This document shows positions 12,301-23,440 of a stretch of 64,000 bases of DNA, piece by piece; position 1 is the stretch's first letter, and the number at the start of each line of letters is the position of its first letter. Origin of the DNA: Branchiostoma belcheri (taxonomy: Eukaryota; Chordata; Leptocardii; Amphioxiformes; Branchiostomatidae); NCBI RefSeq assembly GCF_001625305.1, contig NW_017802713.1, forward strand, positions 1,523,954 through 1,587,953, written 5' to 3'. The notes under the pieces were generated by a model, which saw only the letters and a program-made list of their open reading frames with translations, ran no database searches and was not told the DNA's origin. The position numbers were made by a program, and so were the translations under genes.

Positions 12301-13069
12301 TTTCGCGTTGCGAAGTTGTTTATGCTCGCGAGGTGTTCCCTTACCGCCTCTCCAGTGAGTGAGTACACCTCACGACCGCAAGGTGTTACTCACCAGGTGA
12401 ATGTACACCACATCAAGGGATCTTGCCGACATTTCAGGTGAACTATAGGCATAAATGAAAAGATTACGAAGTCGTCAAGGGTTCAATCTCACTCATACAC
12501 TAAGTCAGTATCTGATGATTTTTTTCTCTGTCTTATTTTTACAGTGGGGCGCTCGAATCAGGCGAAATTTGCAAGTTGTGGCGTCAGCTGTTGACGAAAG
12601 CTCAGAAGAATGTCGGAAGCCACTCGGCACTAGTGAGCCATGCTCCCCGTCTTACATGCCTTACTTGAGACGGTGTAAAGAAACACCTCGAAGGTGGCCA
12701 ACGGTTTTACGCTGTCTTGGTAACGTGAACAGACTACTAAACTAAGTCTCCCTTTTCAATTATTCGGTGATTATGGCAGCTGCTCGTTTTGTAGCATTTC
12801 AACAAAGGGGGAGATTAAGTATGCAAATGTTGCAAGTGAAAGAGAAAAGAAGAGAGATAAGGGTTTTTTCAGGGAGACAATGAAAGGTGTGGTGGGATGT
12901 GGGACAGATGCCCACACACATCTGACTCACAGAAATGCGAGGGAAGCGGTCGACCGACGCAGTTATGTTTATTGTCCAAACGATTAGCAGTCGTTACGGT
13001 CTGGAAGCTCTTCCATGACGTAATACACAACAGAAAACGTTCTTTACTTTTGTAAACATATACAAACAT
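12301..13069. other. Intergenic stretch upstream of gene B
   Basis: No gene was recognised. On the + strand a GTGAGT donor-like site at 12352 and a pyrimidine-rich TTTTTACAG acceptor at about 12543 could belong to a divergent transcript; the 96-aa frame at 12455-12745 crosses it and resembles no known family. E-box-like CACC..GGTG palindromes occur near 12390-12402. Confidence 0.3.
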
Positions 13070-13234
13070 TAGCCTCTACAAGGCTCCGAGGATCGCTGGA
13101 AAAATAGTAGAAATGGGCCGTAATAAAGGGAATAGTATACCAGAGAAGATCCAGCCGGCCATAGAAGCTCCAATTTGCGACCCACGCCCATTTCTACTAT
13201 TTTTCCAGCGATCCGCGGAGCCTGGTAGAGGCTA
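13070..13234. mobile_element. 165-bp MITE, TAGCCTCTAC family, 9-bp duplication
   Basis: The inverted ends TAGCCTCTACaAGGCT and its complement extend about 47 bp with few mismatches. The element is flanked by the exact 9-bp direct repeat TACAAACAT (13061-13069 and 13235-13243). Nine-base target duplications are characteristic of Mutator-like transposons. There is no coding capacity. It has the same ends as the copy at 24426-24599. Confidence 0.9.
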
Positions 13235-13598
13235 TACAAACATAACTGCTGTGTCCCCATTGTACATAGTACATGTATATAAAACGCATTTTGCTGTTTT
13301 AAAACTCGAAATAGTTTAGAAGATGAAGCATTTTACTTAGAACCACATTTATCTTACCAGAAATAGGAAATGAGTAATCGTCGCGTCATCTTCAAACATT
13401 ACCTGTATGTTATTTTAGCTGTCGTTTTGTTGCTTCTATAGATTTCAAACTTAATTACAAAGATAACCAATGAAATAACGATAGGTAATGAAATAACAGA
13501 ACTTTGTTATTTTTGTTTATTGCATGGTCTGTTTATTGTGCACTACACATCTATAATTTGAGCAATCACAATCAAAACCATTAGATCTAGAAGGTGAC

Positions 13599-13798
13599 TA
13601 CTCTCCAAGCAGAGGTTTGGGTCTTGGCTTATTTTTGACGTGTTTTTATGCTTTTTTATCGGGGTTTCTTTTTTGCCCTGGAATATTTTTACGTCAAAAA
13701 AATTCAGTCAGTGCAAAAAAAGAAACCCGGTACCGATTTAAAAAAAGCATAAAACACGCCAAATATAAGCCAAGACCCAAACCTCTGCTTTGAGAGTA
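13599..13798. mobile_element. Foldback MITE, TACTCTCCAAGCAGAGG family, copy 1
   Basis: Nearly the whole element is two long inverted arms running from TACTCTCCAAGCAGAGGTTT to its complement. The 9-bp flanks GAAGGTGAC (13590-13598) and GAAGATGAC (13799-13807) differ at one base, as expected of an ageing target duplication. No protein is encoded; a Mutator-type transposase would have to act in trans. Confidence 0.9.
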
Positions 13799-13958
13799 GA
13801 AGATGACCTCTTTATAATCAGTTTTAATCTGGGTCGTGTTTGAAGAAAAGCTTTGCAAAGTCGGTACCGGTCCTTTTTGTTCTCTTTCATACTTTCTTTC
13901 ATTCTCTCCCGTCTTCGACTTCGGTTTCTCTCATTTTTGTGCCCCCTTTTCTTTTACG

Positions 13959-14138
13959 TACTCTCCAAGCAGAGGTTTAGGTTATTTTTGGCGTCTTTTT
14001 AGACCTTTTTATCGGGGTTTCTTTTTTTGCTCTGGAATTTTTTTGGTTGGGTAAGAAAAAATCCAGTGCAAAAAAAGAGACCCCGATTCACGCCAAAATA
14101 ACCCAAACCTCTGTTCGGTGATTGTTAAATGGAGAGTA
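13959..14138. mobile_element. Foldback MITE, TACTCTCCAAGCAGAGG family, copy 2
   Basis: The left arm is intact. The right arm is broken near 14112-14130 by unrelated bases. The flanks CTTTTACG and CATTTACG agree at seven of eight positions, fitting a decayed target duplication. Confidence 0.85.
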
Positions 14139-14463
14139 CATTTACGTATACTCTGACCGTGCCATCGTCTTCTTTACTTAGCTCAGTACACACCCAACAC
14201 CCTAAAACACCCAAAGAATCGGGGCGAGAAAAATGGCACCACACGCGTGGATGTTTAGAGAAATAATAATCGTCTGCAGGTAGTCCGCTCAGAAAGTTGT
14301 CTATCGTTGAAACAACAGCTGCCCGGCCTCAAAGCTGCCAGCCGCCCGTCTCCTGTCTCTACTGGAATGTGCGCTGTCAGGATCCTGACAAGTAAAGTAA
14401 CAAAATCCTACTTCGGTTTCGAGGAAATTTTCAAGCAGATGTTGGGGGAAAGATGGTAGTGTT

Positions 14464-14665
14464 TACTCTCCAAGCAGAGGTTAGGGTTTGGGGTTATTTT
14501 TGGCGTATTTTTAGACTTTTTTTATCGGGGTTTCTTTTTTGCACTGGAATTTTTCTTCTCTTGGTTGGGTGAAAGAAAAATTCCAGTTCAAAAAAGAAAC
14601 CCTGATAAGAAAGTCCAAAAACACGCTAAAAATAACCCAAAACCCAAACCACTGCTTGGAGAGTA
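14464..14665. mobile_element. Foldback MITE, TACTCTCCAAGCAGAGG family, copy 3
   Basis: Two arms of about 90 bp are complementary. The flanking 9-bp repeat GGTAGTGTT (14455-14463 and 14666-14674) is perfect, so insertion is probably recent. The terminal bases TACTCTCC/GGAGAGTA match the other copies. Confidence 0.93.
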
Positions 14666-14674
14666 GGTAGTGTT

Positions 14675-15792
14675 ACCCCATATAAAAATGACAATAAAAA
14701 TATAATCGCTGTAAAACCACTGGAATTCATTAAGGCGTGGTTCTTTTCTTATCCTCCAATTCAAACTTTGATATTGTTTATTTTAAGATTGTTTACTGAG
14801 TGCAATGATACATGCCATGATAGATAAATATACAACAACAATATCGCTCTCAAAAGTTAAACAATAACGTCATCCCATAGCAATCCGGAAGGGAACGGAA
14901 TACTGTAATACTCGTAAGATACAAAACTATTTGAAGATTACCTGGATTTTTTTTGTTTCAGTGTGTATTCTTGTGCATTTTTCGACGACCATAAAGTTCA
15001 TAAAGTTGCATGAAACTTTCAAATATATTTATACAGTAAAAAAACGTATATCTAACCATTCACCTCTTATTTTTCTGTGTAACTGAATCGAATATTCCTT
15101 TGTTGATCCTTTCGTCAAGTTTGGTCATGCAAATTTCCGCTGCTACGTACGGCAAGCTACGGTAGTTTCCGTTCAATTCTGTTGCCGCAATTTTTCCATT
15201 CCTCTTACTCTAGACCTTTGTATGTCGATGAAAGCTTCCACATGCATAAAATCCCACGTAAGGAAATACGACCAAGTCTTGGTATTTCTTTAACAAAAAG
15301 AAAAGACTTGTTTTCATCTTCGTTGATGCCAGTTCCACATCCGACTTCCAGATTGAATTTTTCGGTCTTATATCTCACAATGTTCTTACATTACACCGTT
15401 TTATGAATGCCACCATATAATACAAATACAACATCTATATCATTAACGTTACATATAAGATAAAACCCATGGAATGAAGAAAAATCACTCGTGGAATATC
15501 GCATTGAAATGAAATCGATTTGGCTAACGAAGACAAAATTGGAAGCTATATAATGTCTCGCGTGGAACGCGTCGCTAAAGTACAATTGTCTCATTATGGA
15601 AAGCTTTTTCCTATCTTCCCAGGAACGAACGGCAATTTGTGGCTAATTTATCGTCGTTCTTAGATTCGCCACGGTGCTTCTGTAGAATCGTTAAGTTGGT
15701 TCAGAGCGCACCGGGAGGGGTATATGAGCTAGGTCGACAGTGAAGGCTGAATATAACGGTTACTTTTGAAGGCAAACCAAGTTGAACACTAG
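14675..15792. other. Intergenic stretch without recognised features
   Basis: This is AT-rich sequence. No exon, inverted-repeat element or RNA gene was recognised. Small ORFs (for example 15182-15406 and 15391-15594) lack splice borders and known motifs. Confidence 0.5.
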
Positions 15793-16067
15793 AAAGGTAA
15801 CATTTGCAAAGCAAATGCGTATTAATGTTTACCTTCGCATATGGTCTTCTCTGTTACTTCTTAACATTCGTATCTATGGTCAGACAGGAGTCTAAATACC
15901 TCCTACTATAAAATTGCAACATTATGTAACCCAACAGCAGTTACCATGGTGACAGACGTCAACAAATCAGGTCATTGGCCAAGTCAGAGGTTAGTGTTTG
16001 GAACAGAAGAAGAAGAAGAAACGTAGCAAAAACAATATGTTTTCCTTCGGTAAACAAAAAAGAAAAA
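15793..16067 (-). mobile_element. ATGTTTACC-family MITE, copy 1 (reverse)
   Basis: This is a reverse copy of a roughly 260-bp repeat also found at 17357, 20751 and 33248. It ends in the hairpin AACATTTGCAAAGCAAATG next to TTTACCTTCG, and its other end is CGGTAAACA. Internally it shares the line CACCATGGTAAC and the GAAGAAGAAG run with the other copies. There is no ORF of its own. Confidence 0.85.
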
Positions 16068-16420
16068 CAGCTTTGTATGTCATCAAAACTGCTGAACACC
16101 ATCTAGTTTGCTATAAATACAAATCAAAGACATAAATAAAAAAAAACAATTTCGGGATACAATAAAACACATCTAATTAATAGCCAGTTCTGACGGAACA
16201 AAAGTTCTTTTGTAATATAATTTATTTCCTAACTTTCAACATGGTTGGACATTTTAAAAGCTCAAAATTATTACTTCCTTCCACGGCTCCTTCCTCGCTC
16301 TTATTCAATTTTGTCGCTACTATTCATCAAGTTCCGCTGTTGACATTGAAGTTGACTAAAAACCAAAGCTAACGTTATTAACTCTAATCACCAGACTGCC
16401 AAATTCCCCCTTCCGTGCAT

Positions 16421-16860
16421 ATAAGGCTACAGCAAGTAATTTTTATGGATGACATCGATGCGCGAATTAATTTTCGCCTGATTTTCGACATTTTGAAAAA
16501 CAAAAGAAAGTTTGTTGTCCTTTGAAAGTGGTCAACATGGCGAAAATGGGCAAAGATGTCTGTTGTCATGCCGGAAGGTGGATGACAGATAATGAAGAGA
16601 GGAGACAAGACAAGGCTCTGATTTATTGTTATGCCTTTTTCTTTGACAACTTTTATTTTTCAGTGACTAATGGGTGTTATGATAGTTGGCAGTAAACTTA
16701 GCACGATATAGGTATCATTTCGTGTTTAACAAGGTTTACGATGTCAAAATTTGAAAATGTAGGATCCTTCTTTTTTTGGTACGCCTTGTTTTTTTCGCCC
16801 TATCGCATTAGATTTGGAGTCTGCGGAGCATGTCATCCATAAAATTGACTTGCTGTGGCC
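16421..16860. mobile_element. Inverted-repeat element ending TATGGATGACAT, copy 1
   Basis: The left end at about 16421 reads AAGGCTACAGCAAGTAAT then TTTTATGGATGACAT. The complement lies near 16829-16857 (GTCATCCATAAAATTGAC, then GGCC). The same end structure recurs at 25007-25392, where the GGCC and TATGGATGACAT blocks are kept but the interior differs. Exact target duplications were not resolved. Confidence 0.55.
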
Positions 16861-17356
16861 TAAATGAGAGAAACATCTCCGTTCCCCTTCACGGTATGAT
16901 TATTACTATGTCACCGCGATTGACACAGAAAATCTGACACACACGAAAAAAAAATATTTTTTTTTACGAGAGAAGTTGCGTGGTGAATCGACGGAAGCAG
17001 ATAACGTGCTAATTTCTGGCACGGTCCGCTCAGTGACCCGTTACACGAGGCACCGGTATGTCTGGTATTCGGAGAACAGGGAAAAGTTTTTGATTTGGAG
17101 TCCCTTACCGCAGTGTCGTAGCAGTTTGTTTAGTCTAGGGACTGACATGATGCCTAGAACGCATACTGATGAGCTAGCTGACTTCTTGTGTCAGGTGGAA
17201 CATTGCGGTTTCTGGGCAGGTATTGAGAAGTTGACAGATGAAACTGAAAATACTTTTTTGCTGATGCTCCGCGCTATTTTCAGTACCGTTCTACTTTTTG
17301 TCGGTAAACCTTCTTGTGTAATTCTCTTCTACTTCGGAATGTTGGCGCAATCTATT

Positions 17357-17612
17357 ATGTTAACCGTAGGAAAACATATTGTTTTTGCTCTGTTTCTTCT
17401 TCTTCTCCTGCAAACCAATAAGGTCAATGACCTGAACCAGACGTCTGTCACCATGGTAACTAGTGTTGAGTTACATCATGTTGCAGTTTTTTAGCAGGAG
17501 GGATTTAGACTCCTGTCTGACCATATGTATGAATGTGTTTGAGTAAGAAATAACAGAGCAGAGCATATGCGAAGGTGAACATTATGCATTTGCTTTGCAA
17601 ATGTTACCTTTT
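17357..17612 (+). mobile_element. ATGTTTACC-family MITE, copy 2, with IR-1 site
   Basis: This forward copy runs from ATGTTAACCGTAGG to the terminal hairpin GCATTTGCTTTGCAAATG followed by TTACC. It carries a perfect AGGTCAATGACCT palindrome at 17421-17433. The 3' half of a 172-aa open frame (16976-17494) overlaps it, which shows that frame to be accidental. Confidence 0.88.
17421..17433. promoter_or_regulatory. IR-1 nuclear-receptor-type palindrome
   Basis: AGGTCA-A-TGACCT: two perfect hormone-receptor half sites, inverted with one spacer base, inside a MITE. IR-1 sites are bound by EcR/USP- and FXR/RXR-type heterodimers in other animals. No evidence of occupancy exists here. Confidence 0.55.
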
Positions 17613-17906
17613 TGGTATGAATTTTCATGGATATCCCTCCCTAAGAATCGACATTGTTATCGCCATGATTTGACTGAACTGTTAAGGTATAGCTGTCGTA
17701 CTTTGCCTGAACTGTGATAGTTATCGTGTTTTGGCTCACGTTGAAAGACTGACGTCAAAAGATATCACAGCTCACATCCCCCGCTGTCGTCTGCGCGGTT
17801 TTACAGCCGGATCTAACACAAATTTCGCCGTATGGAGCAGAGATAAACCTCCCAACAGATGTTTCGGGGCGTGCTCCTAAGTGTCCTTGTCTAGTTCAAG
17901 TTTTAA

Positions 17907-18227
17907 AGGCACCCGATGCGATTTCAGGGCAGCAAAACTGGAAATATTCTAAGGCAATCTTTGTGATATTGACACTCTGATTGCTTCACATTAGCACCGT
18001 TTTAAATCGGCATACTTTGGGCATTTAAAACTGCAGAAACAAGCGCCAAGAAGAGTTCTTTATTTTCTGGGTGGTACCCTAAAAATCAGCCAAAGGCCCT
18101 TCCAGTAACCATTTTCCTTCGTAATTTTGGGAATAGTGTTGTTTCAGATCAGTATGTAGGTAAATGACTAGAATATTGACTTTGAAAAATCGGATTTCCA
18201 AGCTCTAAAAAACTGCACTGGATGACT
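17907..18227 (-). mobile_element. TTAA-flanked MITE, AGGCAYCC family, copy 1 (reverse)
   Basis: The element is flanked by TTAA on both sides (17903-17906 and 18228-18231), with ends AGGCACCCGATGC and its near complement GCACTGGATGACT. It aligns in reverse with the copies at 18859, 20048 and 32138. TTAA targets are used by piggyBac and Kolobok transposons; which one drove this family is not visible. Confidence 0.88.
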
Positions 18228-18231
18228 TTAA

Positions 18232-18858
18232 TGCCGCCATAACTTAGACAAATTTCACAAATAACTAGAACTTAAGTGTTAAGGACACAAAATAGATACC
18301 TGATTGGGAAATTAGGAGGAAAAACATAAGTAATATTAATGATACTCGAGTTGAAATATCTACTTTATCAGCCACCAATGCTTCAGCAATCAGCACCCCT
18401 ACAGTGAGCGAATATTGCCTGTATAACAGTTACACCAACCACATAGTAATCTAGAAATACTCCCCTATCATGTATAAAATCAGGCACAGGAAACCGTGTA
18501 TCTTGTTTATATTACCACATTTGTATTCTAGAGTGGGTGCGTGGAACGCTGGGCGTTTCATTTCAATTCCAATAAGAAATTTGGGACGGTTTTGAGGCCA
18601 TGCTAGCCAAATTGCAGTCTAAGCAGTACGTCGACAGTTTGATGATAGATGTTCGCTCATCCGGGCAGCCCCTGGGGTATCAGGTGTACGGTTTTCCCGC
18701 CAAAACTTCACAAAGACTGTCTTATGCAAATTAGTAACAAATGACGTAATGTCGTCACTCCGACACTCGTCATATTTGTTTCTTCCATTGTTTCACATGT
18801 CACTGATAAGAATAATGCTATCGATCAACCGAACTAAAAACGTCCATTCCTGCATTGA
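18232..18858. other. Intergenic stretch between MITE copies
   Basis: No gene or further repeat was recognised. The flanking MITEs face opposite directions. Confidence 0.4.
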
Positions 18859-19220
18859 AGGCATCCAATGCATTTTTTAGGGCTTGGAAACCCGTTTTGT
18901 TTCAAAGTCAATATTCTAGTCACCTATCTCCATACTGAGTTGAAACCACACTATCCCAATGTATATTGACCCCCATGGAGCAAAAATGCCAAAAATTATG
19001 ACGGAAAATGGTTACTGGAAGGGCCCTGGACTGATTTCTAGGGTACCACCCATAAAATAAATTATAAAGGACTAATCATGGGGCTTGTTTCTCCAGTTTG
19101 AATACTCAAAGTTTGAAATACTGGTTGACATGTGCTAATGTGAAGCAGCATGTGTCAATATCATAAAGATTGCCATATTCAGAATATTTCCAGTTTTGCT
19201 GCTCTGAAATCGCACTGGAT
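18859..19220 (+). mobile_element. TTAA-type MITE, AGGCAYCC family, copy 2
   Basis: It starts TTGA-AGGCATCCAATGC, with one change in the expected TTAA flank, and ends near TCGCACTGGAT. The interior blocks GGAGCAAAAATGCC and GTTACTGGAAGGGCCC are shared with copies 3 and 4. Confidence 0.82.
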
Positions 19221-19458
19221 AAAAAAAAGTATGACTTGTAGCTCCTCAAAAATCTCATCAACAATTGATAATTCTGACCTCAGTGGCGACTGGCGTCACC
19301 TATACATGACTCATCTTTACAGGTGCCCTTTCTTCGGACACATTAAATATTCTGACGAAAGATGAACTCATCATCACGTATTTAGGTGTCCCTGTCACAG
19401 CATTTGTCATCTAACGTTATGTCTGCTTTTGACGAATAGAAGATTTTTTTTCTATTTG

Positions 19459-19807
19459 AGGCCACACCAATTTAATTTGTTGGTTCTCGGATTTTTTTCA
19501 GAAAAAAATATGACGCGACAGGGCCTAGGCATCCTATTATAGCCCCAAATAATTCAATAGGAGCCAACACAAAAGGCTTGATTAAAACTAAAACTTAAAC
19601 AATGAATTTTTACGTCAAACCACTGCATTGATAGATGGAAAAACTGTAACAACTAAGAAGAAAAGGACTTTCCTCAACTGTTGGGGACAAAATATGAGCA
19701 AAATATGAGCATATTTGAATTAATTCAGAACCAGAATATTTCTTTTTCAAATCAGAACAAAATGAAGAGGCGAATCCGAGAACCAACAAATTAAATTAGT
19801 TTGGCCT
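19459..19807. mobile_element. 349-bp element with 32-bp inverted ends
   Basis: The left end AGGCCACACCAATTTAATTT and the right end, complementary over about 32 bp (19774-19807), enclose AT-rich non-coding DNA. No clear target duplication was seen. It is a single copy in this window and a MITE by structure. Confidence 0.75.
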
Positions 19808-20047
19808 GATGATAGGTTGTTGCAAAAATAGGGAGCAATACAGTAAGAAGATCTAACGTTACCTGCAGGCATACGCTGTTAGAATTTTGATGAATTACGA
19901 CGCGAAGGGAATGAAAACAGAGTAAGCAGGCAAAAGAACGGAGGATTAGCTTTAATACTAACCGTGGGGTATATGTGAATCAGCCTCAACGTGCAAACAG
20001 TGAATGAAACAGTGCAGACAAGAAAGAAAGATGGTTTAGAACATTAA

Positions 20048-20400
20048 AGGCATCCAATGCTTGGAAACCCGATTTTTAGGGCTTGGAAACCCGATTTTTC
20101 AAAGCCAATATTCTAGTCATTTATTGTAGTAAGTTGAAACCACACTATCCCAATGTATATTGACCCTCATGGAGCAAAAATACCCAAAATTCTGACGGAA
20201 AATGGTTACTGGAAGGGCCCTGGGCTGATTTTTAGGGTACCACTCAGAAAATAAAGGACTCATCTTGGGGCTTGATTCTGCAGTTTTAAATGCCCAAAGT
20301 ATGAAATGCTGACTCAAATGTACTACTGAAGCAGTATGTGTCAATATCAGAAAGATTGCCTTATTAAGAATATTTCCAATTTTGATGCCCTAATATGCCT
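20048..20400 (+). mobile_element. TTAA-flanked MITE, AGGCAYCC family, copy 3
   Basis: Exact TTAA lies on both sides (20044-20047 and 20401-20404), with ends AGGCATCC...ATATGCCT. This is the cleanest copy and defines the family at about 353 bp. An internal duplication of GCTTGGAAACCCGATTTTT lies near the left end. Confidence 0.92.
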
Positions 20401-20717
20401 TTAAATACATGTACGTCTAAATGTTAATTTATGTTGTATTCACCTTGTATGCACTGTATCGTAGTATCTGTGCCATGTTGTATGCTATGACAACGTGATG
20501 TGTTACCCAATAAAACATTTACATGAGGTACCAATGGTTTCTCTTTCTTGAAGTCACGTTCTTATCTTTATCCCCATACTCGCACTGAACGAGCACAAGT
20601 GTCATCCTAAGGACACGGTGCTCAGGCATATATTTCAAGCTCAAGTTTACCTACTCGTAACACTACTGAACATGCAGAAGGACAGATAATGTGAGATACG
20701 GATGGTTGACGATTTCG

Positions 20718-21218
20718 GGCCATTCAGTTTTATCCAGTTTCTCATATTTTTATGTTTACCGAAGTAAAACATACTTTTTTGCTCTGTTTTCCCTTCTTCT
20801 TCTTCTCCAAACCAATAAGCCATTCAGTTTTATCCAGTTTCTCATCTTTGTATGTTTACCGAAGTAAAACATACTTTTTTTTTGCTCTGTTTCCTCTTCT
20901 TCTTCTTCTCCAAACCAATAAGCCATTCAGTTTTATCCAGTTTCTCATATTTTTATGTTTACCGAAGTAAAACATACTTTTTTTTTGCTCTGTTTCCTCT
21001 TCTTCTTCTTCTCCAAACCAATAAGGTCAGTGACCTGAACCAGACAGTCTATCACCATGGTAACTAGTGTTGGGTTACATCATGTTGCAATTTTATAGCA
21101 GGAGGGATTTAGACTCCTGTCACCATTATATACGAATGCTTTTGAGTAATAATGAACGTACAGAGCAGACCATATGTGAAGGTAAACATTATGCATTTGC
21201 TTTGTGAATGTTACCTTT
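20718..21218 (+). mobile_element. ATGTTTACC-family MITE, copy 3, with internal triplication
   Basis: The 5' part occurs three times in tandem (TATGTTTACC at 20751, 20851 and 20954, a period of about 100 bp). Each copy is followed by the same CTTCTTC run and joined by CCATTCAGTTTTATCCAG. The 3' part, including a perfect AGGTCAGTGACCT and the terminal hairpin, occurs once. Two overlapping ORFs there are repeat artefacts. Confidence 0.88.
21024..21036. promoter_or_regulatory. IR-1 nuclear-receptor-type palindrome
   Basis: AGGTCA-G-TGACCT is a perfect inverted repeat with one spacer, at the same place within the MITE as the site at 17421. The element copies at 33248 and 15793 keep one half site and have lost the other. 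Confidence 0.55.
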
Positions 21219-21619
21219 CTAGCTTTTTTTTTTAATTTCTTTTCTATGCTCGCACAGAAACCATACTGTAACAGAAGTGTCATCCACAGGCACAGTTCAA
21301 GTGGCCGTTATTTTAAACTGCTGCAGCTGAAGGATAGATAGCGGCGGCAGCAGGTGGTTTGCGTCTCCGGCTCAGCCGCCCACATCACCGTACGGTCAGG
21401 GTCAGGGGGCACGGGAGGGACGGGCGGCCTGGATCTACCGCAAAGGGCCGCTGAAGTTTTGTTTGGTTAAAGACAGGACCATGGACACGAGATGTAAGTC
21501 AGATGGACTAAAGGATAAACTAGAGGGTAGGATGTGTCAAAAGGGCAAAGGAGGGAGATAGAAAAGAACTGAACATCTAGAATAGAATAAAGTAGGCGGC
21601 AGTAAGTAAAATTTTCCAT
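21219..21619. other. CpG-rich patch with start codon and donor-like site
   Basis: The stretch 21300-21470 is GC- and CpG-rich. On the + strand AGGACCATGG (21477-21486) is a good start context, and four codons later a GTAAGT donor follows (about 21494). This could be a first coding exon, but no downstream exon in phase was identified. Confidence 0.2.
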
Positions 21620-21990
21620 TTAAGCCTATTTCGCTTCTTTCTTTTTTCATCTCTAGTTTTCTCTCTCTTGATTTTTTCTTCTTTGTCTCTCTCTCACCTT
21701 CTTTCGCTTTTTCATTCCGAGTGTTCTGTTTTTTACTTCTCTCTATCTTTCTGTTTTCTCCTTTGTTCCGAGGCTATTTCTTTCGTCATTCTCTCCTTTT
21801 TCTCTATCCCCGATACGCACAATCTGTTACTACTGACTGTTTTTTTTATTTTCTCTTTTTTTTCATCTCTAGTTTTCTCTCTCTTGATCTTTTTCTTTTC
21901 ACTTCTCTCGATCTTTCTGTTTTCTCCTTTGTTCCTACTTCTTCCGTCTTTCTCTCTTTTATTCTCTCTCCCTAGCTGTCTGTTACTACT
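21620..21990. repeat. Polypyrimidine (CT-rich) tract with internal duplication
   Basis: About 370 bases are dominated by C and T on the + strand. The block CATCTCTAGTTTTCTCTCTC appears at about 21647 and again about 215 bases later, so it is a degenerate two-unit tandem repeat. Phenylalanine/serine/leucine-rich ORFs here are composition artefacts. Confidence 0.8.
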
Positions 21991-22297
21991 ACTGACAGTC
22001 ACTCGGCCAGAACCTGAGAAGACAGACGGCCTGACCCTCCGGCCCTGAAGCAGGGATCAGATAAACCAACATGTGACGGAGTCCTGATAAAACCAGGTAT
22101 TCATAAAACATGAGGCCCGAACAGGTGCAGACGGGAGGACCGCTATCTTCGCAACCGATCACTGAGATATCCAGCAATGGTTTACATAGATGTAAGCAAC
22201 GGTGGTGTGTACTTTCGGCACTGGTCTGCATGTGCGGGTTCTGAGCAGACAAAATACAATGTACGTTCGATTTATTCTGAGAATTCATGTAATGAGT

Positions 22298-22617
22298 TAC
22301 TCTCCAAGCAGAGGTTTGGGTTATTTTTGACGTGTTTTTAGACTTTTTTTATCCGGTTTTCTTTTTGCACTGGAATTTTTCTTTCACCTAACAGGTTGGA
22401 TGAAATTAAGAAAAATTGCAGTGTAAAAAAAAAAGAAACCCCAAATAAAAAGTCTAAAAACACGCCAAAAATAATCCAAAACCCAAACCTCTGCTTGGAG
22501 AGTTAGGTTGGGTGAAAGAAAAATTCCAGTGCAAAAAAAGAAACTCCAATAAAAAAAAGTCTAAAAACACGCCAAAAATAATTATAACCCAAAACCCAAA
22601 CCTCTGCTTGGAGGCTA
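22298..22617. mobile_element. Foldback MITE copy 4 with duplicated right arm
   Basis: The left arm starts TACTCTCCAAGCAGAGG. The right arm is present twice (about 22425-22502 and 22515-22612), the outer one ending GGAGGCTA instead of GGAGAGTA. The flanks GTAATGAGT and ATAATGAGT, outside the outer arm, differ at one base, so the duplication arose inside the element. Confidence 0.85.
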
Positions 22618-22626
22618 ATAATGAGT

Positions 22627-23440
22627 TGCCCTGTACCTGGTAAAACCAGTAAAGAGAATACAGTAGAAAAGAGAAGGGAGGAATAGACAAGGAATTTAAA
22701 AATTCATTTCTGGCACTTAGCTGGAAATCTCATTGCTGTTGCCAAGACTTAAAAGTCACTTGACACCTTCTTGCTGTAAAAAGGACAGCTATGAACCCGG
22801 AAAGTGTGATAGTTTGGGTAGATCGTCAACCAGAGCGTCAGCCAACCCTGGATTGGAATTCTGGCACTTTTCCTATTTCCACCTAAAACACGCACTGAAA
22901 TGGTTTCGAGGAGGTCAACAACGGCAAACTAACTAATCATTCTCCAAACAGTTGTTCGGTTTCGTTTGTCCCGTTGCCACGCGCGCATGTTGTACAATGA
23001 ACCTTTCTCCGTTTGCTTTGTAAAACAAATCTGCTTGGAGACTATAGCAACGCCGAGTTACCGTCGTGTGGGTGAGTGTGTTTGACGCACTACGTCGGAC
23101 GTGGGACGTAACGCCAGCTTTTTGCGTCTGTCACATGTCGCTTTTTCAGTAAGACCCGGGGTTTAAACGGACTTCCAAGTGGATCAACCTAGCTTCCCTC
23201 GTGCGTGGGTTTGCATCTGTATCACATAACCGGGGATAGCGCATGTCGAACTCCGGGTTCTCAGTAGTCTCGGGTCGGTAAGTTACTGAGTACGGCCTGT
23301 GCAAGGTGGTTCGAATTCTGTGCCATGATCCTGTAGGTTGTTAGTCAGCGCTGCAGACGTCTGGGCGTACCTCTAGAGCCGAGAAGTGTGGCGGCTTGAA
23401 GGTCAGAGACTCTCCTTTAAACACGGGAGCAGCAGCTTAA
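22627..23440. other. Intergenic GC-rich stretch
   Basis: From about 22970 to 23440 the sequence is CpG-rich (GCGCGCATG, ACGTCGGACGTGG and similar). No exon was recognised. It could be a CpG island or the decayed left edge of the adjoining array. Confidence 0.3.

Noticed and set aside
16976..17494. 172-codon + strand ORF
   Set aside because: Its 3' part is the body of the ATGTTTACC MITE, and the same DNA elsewhere has stops in this frame.
21668..22048. Phe/Ser/Leu-rich ORFs and charged reverse ORF
   Set aside because: By-products of the CT-rich tract.
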